In this document: one piece after another, positions 33,801-48,800 of the stretch | How the letters are laid out: every line of letters starts with the position of its first letter | How positions within the stretch are numbered: the stretch's first letter is position 1 | Source: Sesamia nonagrioides | Lineage: Eukaryota; Arthropoda; Insecta; Lepidoptera; Noctuidae | Assembly: GCA_017933935.1 (NCBI GenBank) | Contig: JADWQK010000871.1 | Coordinates: 1-64,000, forward strand | Direction of reading: 5' to 3' | DNA: 64,000 nt | The notes under the pieces: generated by a model | Database searches by the model: none | Seen by the model: only the letters and a program-made list of their open reading frames with translations | What the model was told of the DNA's origin: nothing | Translations under genes and position numbers: made by a program

Positions 33801-36800
33801 TTTTATGCGTAATAACATTTTTTTATCGCTATTATTCGAAACTCTTACCTGGTTCAATGATTTGTAAAAACACAGATTACCTTTTATCCCAGAAAAATTT
33901 GATATTCTATCGGGCGAAGTCGCGGGCGGAAAGCTAGTTACTAATAACATTATTATTACACAGGTATTAGTAAACAGAAACTATAAATGTCTTATGAAGT
34001 ACGATTTTAGTGAAGTATTATAAACAACTAGCTTTCCGCCCGCGGCTTCGCCCGCGTGGAGTTCGGTTATATCGCGCTTTTTAGATTTCCCTCGGGAACA
34101 TCAAATTTTTCCGGGATAAAAGTTAGCCTATGTTCTTTCTCAGGGTCTAAAGATTGTATGTGCCAAATTTAATCAAAATCGGTTGAGAGGTTTAAGCGGG
34201 AAAGCGTAACAGACAGACAGACAGAGTTACTTTCGCATTTATAATATTAGTATGGATGTAAACCTTTTTACCTAATTTAAGTGATGTGAAAGTTCTAAAA
34301 TCTAAAGAATGCCATGCGATGTTGAATCGTCAACATCATGCTGCGTGATATTCTGCAATACTAAATCGATACCAAAATTTATCAATATTTTGAATACTTT
34401 CTCACCTCTAGTCAAAGGGTACCGCCGTGCCGCTAGACTACCTACTTTTATGAAATAAAAATCATTTTGATTTTAATTTTTATCGTTTATTGTGTGATCA
34501 AGTCGTTTTCTAACTTAGGTAGAGTATTCTAACATTATGAGATCGGTTTTATATCCCGGTCCCGTGTGTGAGTACTCGTTTTGTGGCACGAGAGCTGGGC
34601 ACTAACCATATGCAAATGTGGAAGGTCATGCATGAGGTCAAGCGAGTACATGACCTTTAACACCGCCACGGATAAGCACGTGACCTGTTTCGTCACTCGC
34701 GCATTGTATTGCCATTCGTCAGTATATCTTTTGCAAAATAATATTTAATTTTTAGGGGTAATTTTTTTTTAAGTTTAGCCAGGGTTTGTATGCATTAGTA
34801 GAATCAGTTATCGATACCTAACAACACCTTCACGGGTCGGACAGGGTTTTCTTTACATATTGTATATTTACTTTCAAGCACATCATTAATGAAATTATAA
34901 TTTAAAAAAAGTAATTGTTGTCTAGTCGAGGGGTCAAAATCAAATAACTATTAAAATCGACAAAATGTTTAGAATATCTGATTTTATAAGTTAAAGAGAT
35001 TGCCGGGAATGTTCTACTTATGTCTTCTTCATGCAGAATTGCAAAGGTAAGAAATTAGTTAAAGATTACAAATATTAATAATTAAATATTTATAAAGAAG
35101 TAAAAACAATGAAGCTCATACATCATTATTATTAAATCATTTTTTTCCTTACTTTCTCACCGTTTAGACCTACCCTGGACTACGACAAACATTTTAAAAC
35201 CAAAATCAGCTCAATCGGCCCAGCCGTTCTCGAGTTTTAGCGAGACTAACGAACAGCAATTCATTTTTATATGTATAGATTACCTTCAACCCTATTTTAA
35301 ATACGCCTTTAAAGTAAGAGGTCAAGCCAACCCAATGTACCTTTTCCCGACGACTGTTTGCAAAAACATACAAAACGATTTATAATTCATTGGTATTTCA
35401 TTTAAGTTTCTTTAATATGTAAATAAGTGATTTAAGCGAAATATATTGAAGAGAATAATATAATAATTTGGGTGTGGTATTTATTTTTATGCGGCTGTAT
35501 ATTTTTCAACTAAAATTTTACGTGCATTTGATTTTATTAGGCTCGTTTCCTTATTATATGGGACTTGTGGGTGTAGCCCTCTAGATAGCCCTGTTAATAA
35601 TACAATCGTGATGTTATTTGTGTAATGTGCTGTACAGTTTTTTTTAAAGGTGCTGTACGTATGCGCATATTAAGACATTACTTACGCAACGTATTCTGGA
35701 GTAAGAGGTATTATTCCATTATTATTGTTACTATCGAGACAGTAAGTCGTGGCATCGATATTCGGTGGTCTCGTCAGTCTAAAATTGATAAAACCTGTAA
35801 TTTTTGTAGATAGCCTATTTCTGTGCATGTTTAAGTCTGCACAAATGTATTAATAATAATACATTTCATGAATTATCTTACAAATATATTTTTACTTCTG
35901 TAGTCGATATTAAATTTAATAGTGGCATCGACTCGATATTTTTCTTAGTCGATTAATTGACTGGAGATTCGAACGTATTTAACACACACTCACCGTACAA
36001 TGTGTTTTTTCAAAAGAATTCTAGAACACATTTCCTACATTGTTTTTTTTCTTTTAAAAATCGATGTTTTATAAATGTTTTGTATATTTTTACAAACAGC
36101 CAATGGTAATGTATTGTCCTTACCGCCATAAAACATGATCGTATCGTTCATACTGATACTGCCCGACCGGGTTTGTTCAGTGAACAACTTTTGTATGTTG
36201 CTTTGTTTGCTGAACACGTAAAGCACTAACGGATGTTCCCTGAAAATTGTTTATGGTTTCACTCTATGGTCGCCATGGTTCCCTCCCATGGAAAAAATGG
36301 TAACTGGCTTTGATGGGATAGTCGTCTGGTTATCGGTTATCATTCCGAATACGAATCGATTTTTATTTCACAGCTTGATACAATTAGAATATTTATAGTA
36401 ATTGGTAATTTAACACAATCACATTAATTTAAAAAAATAATAATAGCGAAACGTAATTTCGCAATTTGGTAGTATCAAAACGTATTCGACTATCTGGTTC
36501 TTGTTTCGATGAATAATCGTTTCGATATCGATATTAGTAGGGATGAGTCGAAATGCAGATATTAATTAAATAAAAAAATTTCGTAACTGTTCCATGTGCA
36601 TTGTATGGAGATTAAATGATTACATGGCATAAGTTTAGTGGAATATATTGATTCATATTTTAAAATGACAGTTATTTTAATTATGTAGGATAAATGTGTT
36701 TTGCCATTATAGTTATAAATAATATATCTGTGCAACTGAATTATGAAATTCCTCCGATAACATGAGCTTTAATCACCACATAGCCGTTTTGTTGTAATGT

Positions 36801-39800
36801 GTTGAGCGAAGTCACGACACGGGCCGACAGTGTGGCTACCATGAGTTTTCATTACGAGACTCGATCATACGTATCGACCACGTTTGGCGCTTTCATTGCT
36901 TGAGAGTTCTTATAACCTTGAAGCGGGCCATTCGATGAGTCAAACGCGGTTGATATAAATGATCGAGTCTTCGTAATGAAAACTCATGGTAGCCACACAG
37001 ATGGACAAAGCACAGATTTCACGCGAACAATGACATTAGATGATATGGTATGATAAATGACGACACGGTTGTCGCAGTGGCTGTGATCGAGTGAAGCGCT
37101 GCTTCGTGCTTTGGATTCCCGCCCGGTAAATATATTTGTATGGCCTACAGGTTGTTCCGGGTCTGGCAGTTTGCGTATGTGAGTTCAAATGAATGTAAAC
37201 GCACCCATGATGTAGGAGTACCTAATTCCTTGAGTAAAGAACCATTAGAAATATATATACAACGTGTAACATAAAGGGTATATACATAACAAAGGCATGA
37301 CATCTTTACATGATATCAAAGGATATTGGAAGGGTTTTTTAATCCTATCTCTTTATGTTAGGAAGTTATGAGGACCGCCTGTGATAGGCTACTATCATAC
37401 TAGTCGCACAGAGATATTGAAGACATTTATCGGATTTTGGCAAGTAACGTGACGGGTAACGAGTAGTTATTAACGTAAGTGTGCTGCCACGTTTGTTATG
37501 ATTTGATTATAAGAAACACACGAAACTGAAAATTTGGTACCAATTTTTTGAGTATTTTATTTTGAGTTGACCCTTCCGATATCGTTTGATATCATCTAAA
37601 GATGCCATGCCCTTGGTATGTATATACCCTTTTTGTTACACGTTGTATATATATTCCCTCAGTTTGCAGTATATGTAGATAAACAAAAGAAAACACACGC
37701 ACACATTCTTAAAAATAATGAAGTACTTATATGTATTTTCACACATTAAGAAAATTTGTACCAAGCCAAGGATTTTTACTGTTACAATGTAGTTATTAGG
37801 CATCATTTTATTGTAACATATTCAAACTAAGGGGATATGATTCCATTTTCAAAATAATAAGGTCCGCTTGCACGGAAACTGATCGATGTTTTGAATGCGT
37901 TTAACGCTAAACACATAGTTGAAACGTGTTTAGCGTAATTTTAGATACTGAATTATGTATAGAACAGTAAAAATCTTAAAAAAAAAGCAAACAATCTTTG
38001 CACAGAAATATTGAAAGAAAAACACACTGAGCCTCTGAGGCTTTGATCCGCGACCCCAATAAGTTAAACTGTCGCTTGGTCTCACGACCAGACTACGCAT
38101 TTTATAGCTGTCACTTCAAGCGGCAAAAACAAAACAGCATTAACCAGGGTTGCCAGCCGAGAAGTAAAAAAAAAACAAAAGAAAAACAAACAAATTTTTC
38201 AAAAACAATAGAAAGAAGCCAACTTTAATCGAGTACAAAAACAATAAACTTACCGCTCATTGATAAAGTGTATGGCGTCATAAGCGTTTTCAATGGGTAC
38301 AATAGGTAGTATGGGCCCAAAGATCTCGTCCTGCATGATCTTGTCTGATGCCACAACGTTTGCGATCACTGTGGGTTCAATGTATTTGTCGTTTGCGTCG
38401 TACGAACCCCCGATGACGATTTTGTCTTTGCTTCCGTCGATTAGTGCTTGCAGGCGGCTGGAAGATAAATTGCGAATGGATGAGTTTTCCGAATTTTTTA
38501 AAAAGTTTTTTTTTTGTCTATAGGATGTAATGATTTTTCAAGATTAATCAAGTATTGGTTTACTTTTCAGTAACTTTTTGCCTTGATCATGGTGGGCAGA
38601 ATTAATGTCATTTGGTTTTTGCCTTGAACATGGTGGGCGGAATTAATGTCATTTGGTTTTTGCCTTGAACATGGTGGGTAGAACTAAGGTAATTTCATTA
38701 TTGGCTTGAACATGGCGGGTAGAACTAAGGTAATTTCATTATTGGCTTGAACATGATGGATAGAATTAATGGCATTTGATTTTGCCTTGAACATGGTGGG
38801 TAGAATTAATGTTATTTGGTGTTTACTTTGAACATGGTGGGCAGAATTAATGTCATTTGGTTTTTACCTTGAAGATGGTGGGCAGAAAAAATGTCAGTTG
38901 GTTTTTGCCTTGAACATGGTGGGTAGAACTAAGGTCATTTCATTATTGGCTTGAACATGATGGATAGAATTAATGTCCTTTGATTTTGCCTTGAACATGG
39001 TGGGTAAAATTACTGCCATATGGATATGGCTTGTTTCAACATATTGTATTCTTAATGGTTTGATTCATAAACTTTATAACTATCTGTTAACTAAATAGAA
39101 ATTACCCATCTGGAACTACTAAGTCTGTATGTTTTGAAACTAACCTGAAATGCCTTCCGTTAATAATCCTGCAGAAGTCTGGTGACTTCTGTACATCATC
39201 TCCGTACCACTCCTTCAGAATCTTCTTGGCAGCAGCCACAAACTTGTCCTGTACCTCCTTGGTGCAGAGGACATAGTCTGGCGCGATGCAGGTCTGCCCT
39301 GCGTTGATGAACTTGCCCCAGAGAATTCGCTTCGCTGTCACTATCAAGTCCACTGTGTTATCGATGTATACTGGGCTGTGGAAAAAGAATTTAGGTCTTA
39401 GTAGGTATACTTATTGCAATATAGTAATATAGTTATACTGAGAGGGTGGGATATTGATGTATAATTTGATACCATGGATTCAGTGGGTCTTCTCCGAAGT
39501 GATGAATTAATCGTATCGGCTGAATATTCGGTCGTTTCTTACTACGAAGTTACTATTTAGTGTATCTTTTGTTTTGTGAATTATTACAATTTGTTAAATT
39601 AACTTAAATCATCGTTTATGAATAAACACCATAGTTTTTAAGGGGTTTATTTATAAACGATGATTAAAGTTAAGTGACGTTCATGAATGACTATGTGTAG
39701 CAATGGCTTTTATTTTGACAGTTCAACAATATTCATTGCGAGTATCTTGTTGATCAGAGACATTTTTCGAGTATATGGATCAATGGATTAGCAATTTGCT

Positions 39801-42800
39801 TCAAAATGATTCAAAATAGGAGTAGGTAAGTATATAGAAATGCGAGAAGAATGTTAATCGATTGGCAAGATGAATGAACGAGCACATATTATTAGGGATT
39901 TTTTTTGCTCTAAATATACGCTGAATGGAATTTAATGAGCGTTTTAGTAGTAAAGTGAGATAGATTGAGTCTTAGCGTGTGTTAGTGAATTGAATCTTAG
40001 GTGTTCTTATATCTTGCCAGGCCGTGGGTTGGTCGAATTTTTTTTTTATTTTTATTTATTAGAAACTAGTGCTTGACTGCAATCCCGCCTGATGGTAGGC
40101 AGTGATGAAATCGTTGATGGTAAAGCGCACTATATAGTAAGCCTATTAACTTAAAAAAACTTAAGAATAGGAAGGATGACGGCAGTTGAGCGAGGTGATG
40201 CAATGTTAAACCCAAGACCAACACGACCAAACGATGCTGCGCTAGAGGGAGATTGATCTGGAGACTCTCCACGACCAAATTCCCGAGACGACAATATTTG
40301 GCGCATCGTACCCGCCACACATCGCAACACAACTGTTCAGACCCGTCCTCCGTACGGCTTCACCAGACATCATGCCGGAACACGACGAATCGCTTGGCGG
40401 CAAGACTTTGTCTGGTGGGTGGTAACTTCTGCCGGCAGCCGATGTTATGGCCTACCACCGAAACTGGATAAAAGATCGTCAAAACAAATTATGTTTGAGC
40501 AATAATACCATATCGACGGCACGGTTGGCGCAGTGGTTAAGGCTTTGACTGCTGCGCTGCGTGGCTCTGGTTCGATTCCCGCATGGAACAAAAAGAAAGA
40601 AAACAAATTTGTATGACGTACAAAGTCGTTGTTTCGAGTCTGGCTGTTTGTGTATGTGAGTTTATATGTTTGTAAGCGCACCCACGATACAGGAAAAATA
40701 CTTAGTATGGGGAAAAGTTTTAAAAACTATGTGTAGGTAGGTATAATAATGTACACGGTGGCAGGAGACATCAACGCGCAAACTGTAACCTTGAAATCAG
40801 CGAGAGAGCCTAACGTGAGTTGATAATAGTGTCGAATGACTAGCAATAGTTGTAATGACAATTTACTTCACCTAACTTTTCACGGTAAACTGCCCCCTAA
40901 TCGGCGAACACATTTTTGTCAAATAATTGCGACTAGTTGGAATCGTTTGGACCGAACGGACCAATGGGCGGCCCGAACGATACCAACTGATCCCAACTAG
41001 TCGCAATCATTTGACAAAAATGTGTTCGCCGATTAGGGAGCTGGTTACAAAATCGATCGGCTACGCTTAAAATCAGAGTCACACTGATGCTGTTTCATGG
41101 AAAAGTTCAATATTTACGCAATTATAATATATGGAAGTTTTATTCTAGGCTCGTGTGCTCCCGATTTTAAACTGGCCTAACCTTGTTTTCTAAATAATTA
41201 CTCTGTTTTTTTTTATTTTACAAATGATTTATTCAAATGCTTATTGTCTAAAGATTGTTTACTGTGTGTGTCATAAATCATTATTGATTAAAGACAGAAA
41301 ATGCCTTAATAATATTCTGCCAAATAAATATTTAACCAAATGAAAATGTACGGACGCCAGCAGCACAGTCTAAAAATCATACAGTCGTCCGACGAAGACG
41401 TCTAGACAGAGCAATCGTGCGGGGTGTGAGGGACGAGACGCGGGTAAGCGGCACCCGAGCTGCAAACAAAACGATGATCGTAGCTCGGTATCTATCATTA
41501 AGGGCTAACACTTGTTTGTTTTTTTATTTGTTTGTTTTATAATTTGATATGAGTGTCAATGTTGAGTATAATTGGGGTGCTTGTAACGAAGAAGTCATCC
41601 TATATGACATCCAAAATGGCGGACGTCATTTTTTTATAATTTAATATGGGTGTCAATTAAGTAAATATAATTGTGGTGCTTGTTACAAAAAAGCTATCCT
41701 TTTTGAAATCTAAGATGGCGGATGTGAATTTAAATGTATATAAATGTGATATGGGTGTTAATTCCGAGGTCGATTGGGGTGCTGGTTACGAAAATGCCAT
41801 CTAAATAACTTAAATCTGTCTCGAGGTGTTCCCTTAGTAAAAATACCAAATTAATTTAATATAATACAGCTATCGATGTTGATCTGCAATAAATAAATAA
41901 TTTCATAAATATTGTTTATTTGTGACAACCCTGGCCGATGCGTTACTGTCTAGACGATGTCGGCATTGTACACGAGATCAAAGGCGTCGACCTACTGTAT
42001 GATTTTTATACTGTGATTTCAAAGTTGATTTCCCATTAGTCTTGTTTCAAAAAAAAAAAAAAAATACAAAATTAGTTGGGTACCTTTTGCCTCCAAGTTC
42101 CAAAGTGACTGGAGTGAGATTCTTGACGGCCGCTTCGTAGATGACCTTGCCGATGCTGGTGCCTCCGGTAAAGAAGATGTAGTCGAACTTCTGTTTCAAT
42201 AGCTCCGTGGTTTCTTGAGGACCACCCTCAATTACGATTACAGCATCCTAGAACATTAAGAGGGTTATTTATTAAGTTATGGATGACAGCAGGTCAAGCT
42301 ACCCGAAACTGTCAAATATTCCCAGTCAATCTTGGACCTTAATGCTTTAGAGAGAAAGTTGAGAATCGAATAAAGAAATCTGACAGATTTTAGTAGCTTG
42401 ATGTGCTGTCGTCTGTACCTTAATATAGGTCTAATTTTAACCAAGCGAATCGCGGGCTATTAAAGTTTTAAAATAATAAATACATATTACATATACTCAC
42501 GTTATCCAAATACTTAGGCAGAGTCTCGACCACGAACGCAGCACATGCGGGCGCCAGTTCACTGGGCTTCACAATCACGGTGTTACCTGCTGAGAGGGCC
42601 CCAGATACCGGCAGTAGCAGCAGTTGCAGAGGGTAGTTCCAGGCACCGATGACGAGGGCCACGCCGTAGGGGTCGTTGTATATGACCACGTCGTCCAGCA
42701 TATTTACGAAGCCTTTTTCTGGCTGAAAAGTAGAATTCATAACATTAGTTTTTTTTTTAAATTTAGTTAAAGAGTAAAGACTGTAGTATTATAAATTATA

Positions 42801-45800
42801 AACTATTGCTTGACCGTAATCCCGCCTGATGGTAAGCAGTGTTACATTAATCGGGATTCGGAATAACCTAGGATTACATTAGAGCATAACTATTATGAAT
42901 TCTAAATTGACTTTTGAGCGACCTCTTTGTAACAAAAAGAGTCTAATAAGGTTTTGACTTAGTGGAAATTGAAATTTATTCAGTATGTCATTCAGGTTGT
43001 TTTTACAGTGCAAATATATGCATGGTTATGAATATTTGCACTGGTGTGCTCGTGCCTCGGAAAGCACGTTAATCCGTTGGTCCCAGTTGCCATACGAACA
43101 TCTAATGGCAGTCGTTGGAGCCAACAAAAGTCCAATAATTAGTCTAACTGCAATGCTTCGATATCGCCTTCGGGTTGTGGAGGTTAGACGGCAGTCGTTT
43201 CACGGAAATATCGAAGTTTAGTCAAAATAAGCAGTTAGACGGGTAACCCCAGACTCCAAAGCTGAAAAAGCTTCGGATGCGACAGGGATTAACGCTGAGA
43301 TGACGACGATGACATTAGATTTTTTATATAACTTGTTTGACATTACGAGCATGGCAGTTGAGAGTTTGTCATGCTCACTCAAATGTCTTGCTGATGGTGG
43401 CGCGTGTTGTTGGGTCATTTGGTTCCCTTCAAAATGATTGAGCTAAGTGGGGCTGATGCGCGACATGCTCGTGAACGGGGGCCGTCAGTGGAGACTGGTC
43501 ATCTCTTAGCTGCCAGTGGGCTTAATTCATTTTCTATCTTTTAATTAAACTTTTATATTTATACATTGTGCTCACATGATAGAAGCAACAAAAATATGTA
43601 ACGAAGAAATGTAACCCATACAATGATTTTAAAAGAGTGTCCATGGAGTTTCTTGCACGTTCTTCTCCATAGAGATCTACGCTTTGGAACGTGCAATTTA
43701 GCTTCAATTTTCTTGGACTGACCGACATTGACTATTCAAAAGCACCAACGGATGGTTAATTTGAAATAAACAATTTTGATTTTGAGAGCAAAACACTTTT
43801 TTGTGAGCGTTTTGGGGGACTGTCTTATGTAATTTTGAAGTGAACGTGGTGATCTCAAGCTAATTTGAATAAATGACCTTTAATTTTGATAAAAAAACAA
43901 AAACATAAAATAAAAACTACAAATTGAGCGACTTCCTGATTTTAAAGTTTGGTTTAGGAAGCGTAGGTTGTTTCGTCTGATTCATAAAAAAAAGGTAATC
44001 AATGCAAGCAATGACGTCATTATCCTATTATTAAGGACTGAACTTACACCATGTAATTTCTAGTACAATGTTTAATCATGGTTGTAAACAATTAATAACT
44101 AGAAGGTTTTCTATATTTGCGTGTCTATAATTATTTGCTTGTTATAAATTACGCTTGGCACGGAAGTGTGAAGTTTCTAGTTTTATTTATTCATTCACTT
44201 ATTTAGCACTTATACAGGGTCAAATTAACTACTATCTATACTAACATATAAAGCTGAAGAGTTTGTTTATTTGAACGCGCCGATCTCAGGAACTACTGGT
44301 TCGATTTAAAAAATTCTTTTTGCGTTGGATAGCCCATTAATCGAGGAAGGTTTTAGGCTATATGACATCATGCTGCGACCAATATACGCGATACGGCGCA
44401 GCTAGTTATTATATAAATAATACATCAATTGTATGCATATTTGACTTATAAATGAGCGTATATTACAAAGTTAATTTTCAATTTTGTCGACCCTCCTCGA
44501 CATTGAAAGGGTCACCGACCAATTTACTGTGTGTTATTCTCGTGTACATTACGCTGCGACCAATAGGAGCGGAGCATAACTAACTCCACGGGAACGAAGT
44601 CGCTGGCGGCCGCTAGTAAATAATAATTGGTCACGGAAAATATCGAAGTTTAGCCAAAATCATCAGTTAGACTAGTAAAGCGGACCCCAGACTCCAAAGC
44701 TGCAAAAGCTGGGGATGCGACTTGGAGTAACGCTGAGATGATGATGACAGGGTCAAATCAAATTAGCTAGGGAAATTCTGCAGATGTGAAATGTAAAATA
44801 CTAATATATAAAGCTGAAGAGTTTGTTTGTTCGCGCTAATCTCGGAAACTACTGGTCCGATTTGAAAAATTCTTTTTGCGTTGGATAGTCCATTAATCCA
44901 GGAAGGCTTTAGCTTTAGACTAATGGGAGCGGAGCATAACTAACTCCACGCGAACGAAGTCGCTGGCGGCAGCTAGTGTAAAATATTACGTAACACACTA
45001 TCCCGAGCAATGGGTTTAATTTTTGACAGTTCAACAACATTCATTGCGTTATTTATGCTGTTGAGCAAACACATGTTTCGAACATATAGAACAATGGTTC
45101 GGCAATATATGTATGTACTTCGAGATGATTCAAATTGAGGGAAAGTGTATTACGCAATTGGATTATAGGGTGGGTTTATTCGGTTGAAATATCTATTTTA
45201 TGTTCGGTTATATCGCGCTTTTTAGATTTCCCTCGGGAACATCAAAATATCCGGGATTTAAAGTAGCCTATTAATCCGGACTTCTAACTTTATGTCTGAA
45301 TAATTTCAAAGCAATCGATTCAGTAGTAACGGCGTGAAAGCGGAACAAAAAAACAAACATATTAGTAAGGATTCTTTTATGCAACCGTTACAGATGTGAT
45401 GGGTCCATTCGTAAACCCCAATGAAACGTATATCAAGAATAAACCAGCCAGTAGTCATTGAGCCCTAAAAAAACAAATAAAATCTTCTTATTCACCACTA
45501 GCGGCCGCCCTTCGCGACTTCGTTCGCGTTTTATATATGCTCCACTCCTATTGGTCGCAGCGTGATGTTATATAGCATAAAGCCTTCCTGAATTAATAGG
45601 CTTTCCAACGCAATAACATTTTTTTTTTAATCGGACTAGTAGTTCATTATGTCTTCCCAGTGGTTAAACACTGACACTCCACTCCATATTAATAAAAGTT
45701 AAAATTAAGTAGCAGTTTTAAAAAAATCATTTCTACTAACCGATTTATAATAATGGCAATACGGCAATGTTATTCTATCCATATTCCATTACGAAACGAT

Positions 45801-48800
45801 TGACCGATAATTGATTGTATTGATAGACTTTTAGAATGAACTTTTAGCACAATGACAATAGAATCGTCTTGGAATGACAAATTTATAAAAATAGCTGACT
45901 AGAGCCCCTGTAGAAATGCTTATCTGCTGCTTTGAGAACAAAGTCGATACTATTTTTAGGTTAACCCCAGGTCACAGGGTAACTGGATTGTAGAAGTCAG
46001 GTAGGCAGTTCCTGTGATCTCCTGGTATTCAGCTGAATCCGCTAGACTAAAAGCTGAATTAACATAGTTCGAAAATGGGTAGGCAGAGATGACTGATGAG
46101 GACGAAGGGTTCGGTTAATATTACTTATTAGTGTGGGGGTAGGCTTCACCATAAGGTAGATCATTGACCTAAGGAAGAAGCCGCTGGATAATGGCAACGA
46201 AGGACCGGTCTGAGGAAGCTTAGAGGCATATGATCATATGACATGATATGAGCAGTAATAATAGAATAATCCTTAATAATAGAATAGTCCTTTGGGAATA
46301 AGTAGGAAAAAGTCGATCAATTAACGTATGATTATAAGCATATTTTAATTAAAAATTACCGATAATTAATTTAAGTATGTAAAAACAAACTGAATGACAT
46401 ACTGAATAGTTTAATTTCCACTGAGATTAAAACCTGATTAGAATCTTTTTGTTACAAAGAGTTCACTTAAAAGTCAATTTAGAATTCATAAAATTATTAT
46501 TACTGCTATACATAGTGGACTCATAACAGTCATAAGACAAAACAACATTGGTACTTTTTTTTTTTTTTTGTTATGCCGTCCTTTCGCTTACATTGGTACT
46601 TAGTTCGCTTGACGATACGTATATTCGGCTTCAACTAGTTTTTGTCGATTATGTAAATAAAGATAAATTATTATATGAGCGAGAGTTGGATGATAATTTT
46701 TAAATACGTATATAATAGAAAAATATGTAAACTAAGATAGCAAATATGCTTGCATAATCGGTTAAATTACTAAGTTAGTTCAGAAATAATTTTGTATTAT
46801 TTTTCAAAAACTATTAAGTTCAAAATAATTTTCCTAAAAATTTTTTAGAAAGTTCTACTCTAGTGTTTTTTTTTTTTAAATTGGGTTCAAAAGTTACAGG
46901 AGGACGGGGGACACGCATATTTTTTTCCCTTTGGAGCGGTTATTTGCGAAAATATTAACAAAATCAAATAATTATTTTAATACACACCTATTCATTTTCA
47001 AATATCTATCCAACAATACATATATCACATCTTTCCACTTTGTCGACGTGATTGATATAGGTACATATAAAATTTCAAATTATACAAAATTCGATATAAA
47101 ACTTCAGCTCCCTAGTGCAAACGGTCACTGAGATTATCTGTGGATGGCAGACTTGAAAAAAACTACATATAAGGGTTCCTTGTTGACTACGGAACCCTAA
47201 AAGCCAGCGTGCCGGTATTTTAAAATAGTTTTTTTTCTTGATCTGTCAGATTATTTGGTATTATATTTATTACAACGAGGGAGTTTTGGCGGGAATGTCA
47301 AGATGAGTGTCAGGCTCATTTTTCATTGGACTTTTAAAATTATTTATAGTGTTGTTTACTAAATAAAAACGCATGATTTATGTACTAAAAAGTGCATTCA
47401 GTGAACAATTCATAAAGAACAGTTAAATATTGTAGCATAGTGGCCACATCATGTCTTTACGCTAAACCTTTCCTAATTGGCCACGCGCGGGAAACGAAAG
47501 TAGTTAGGTTAAGCTAGGGTAAGTTAGGATTCCGTGTGCAGTTTCTGGCCTGCCATCGGACGCGTCCCCAGGTGGCGGATAGGGGAACGGCCCCCAGATA
47601 TGGGGGTTACCGGTTTACCGGCGCGGACCAAAACCAGATGCGGGGACCGCTTCGGCGGTCACACGTGCGGCGGGTCGGCCACCACTCGAGGTGGCTGACG
47701 TGACCCGAACTCCGGGTCACCGTCGGGCAACCCGGTCTCCTCATTGAGAGGAGCTGGGGGCCCCGTTTGCCTCCGGGCAAACGAGTGGGGCTAAGAGGAA
47801 GGACACCTCGCTAAAAAACCCTTGGCTGCTGCGTCTTCTCGCACAAAAAGACGTACCCAGCCCGGCCCCTCCCTGTGGAGTGGAGGGACCACTGTGGGCC
47901 CGCCCTAGGCGGGAATCGCCGGCGGGGGATTGGTAGTTAGGCTGTGCCATTTTCCCATGACCCCGCCACTCAGGCGATGTCGTTGTGCCGCTGTGGGTTT
48001 AGTGGGTATTCCCGGCTTCGGCTGGGCGAGTCCCACACACGCCCTTCGGGGTATGGTGCGTAAATGCATTACCACAGCGTCAAAAAGATAAGTTAGGATA
48101 GAAAACTACTCAAGAAAAAATTTACTAAAGACTAGGCTGTATGGCGTACTATGCCTTTGCTTTTTCCGTTCAGTAGAACGGAAAGAAACGAACCAAAAAA
48201 AAAATTATTACAATGACGTCTTACAAACCTTATTCGGCTTTTCCAAGGTTTCGACGAGGCAGTAAACTTAAACAACGTTATTTTTAGTTTATGCGGAACC
48301 TGAATATAGTTTGTTCAGAATAAGCAACTGAATCCAATCAATTTCAACAAATACATAATTATATTTTGAATTTTCGCTTTAGAGATGAAGTTAAAAATCT
48401 AATAAGGAAATCTGACAGATCGTAGTAGCTTGATGTGCTGTCGTCTGTACATCATCTTTGTTTTGTTCTCTCGTCTGTTTAATGTATGTACAATAAATAG
48501 TAAAACAAATAAAAATAAAAAGGCAGGTTTCTGCACGCAATATGATTTGATTAAGCAAATTGACATTAAAAACGATGCTAGTCATAATGTTTAGTAAAAA
48601 AAAAAATAAGTTTGAGTAAAGTCATGGAAGATTCCGTTAGCAGAGTCTAAAGTCGACATAAACAAGTTGTGCGAGGAAAAAAAAACGTCATCATTACTCA
48701 TGTTTAATGCGTTTTAGCCAGAAATTGAATGAACACACACATAAGTGTGAAATCTCTAGCTTAGAAGCATTAGATCGCTGCATGTAAAGCTCGACCTTAG

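Noticed and set aside
36002..36030. Possible extra ALDH3 exon (consensus donor ACG/GTGAGT)
   Set aside because: The 27-nt candidate between an AG and this donor has a stop in the required phase.
38578..39027. Regular repeats suggestive of a CRISPR array
   Set aside because: Units are contiguous without spacers, in a eukaryotic intron; a minisatellite.
47741..47950. 69-aa ORF
   Set aside because: By-product of the GC-rich retroposon; low-complexity Ser/Gly/Pro content.
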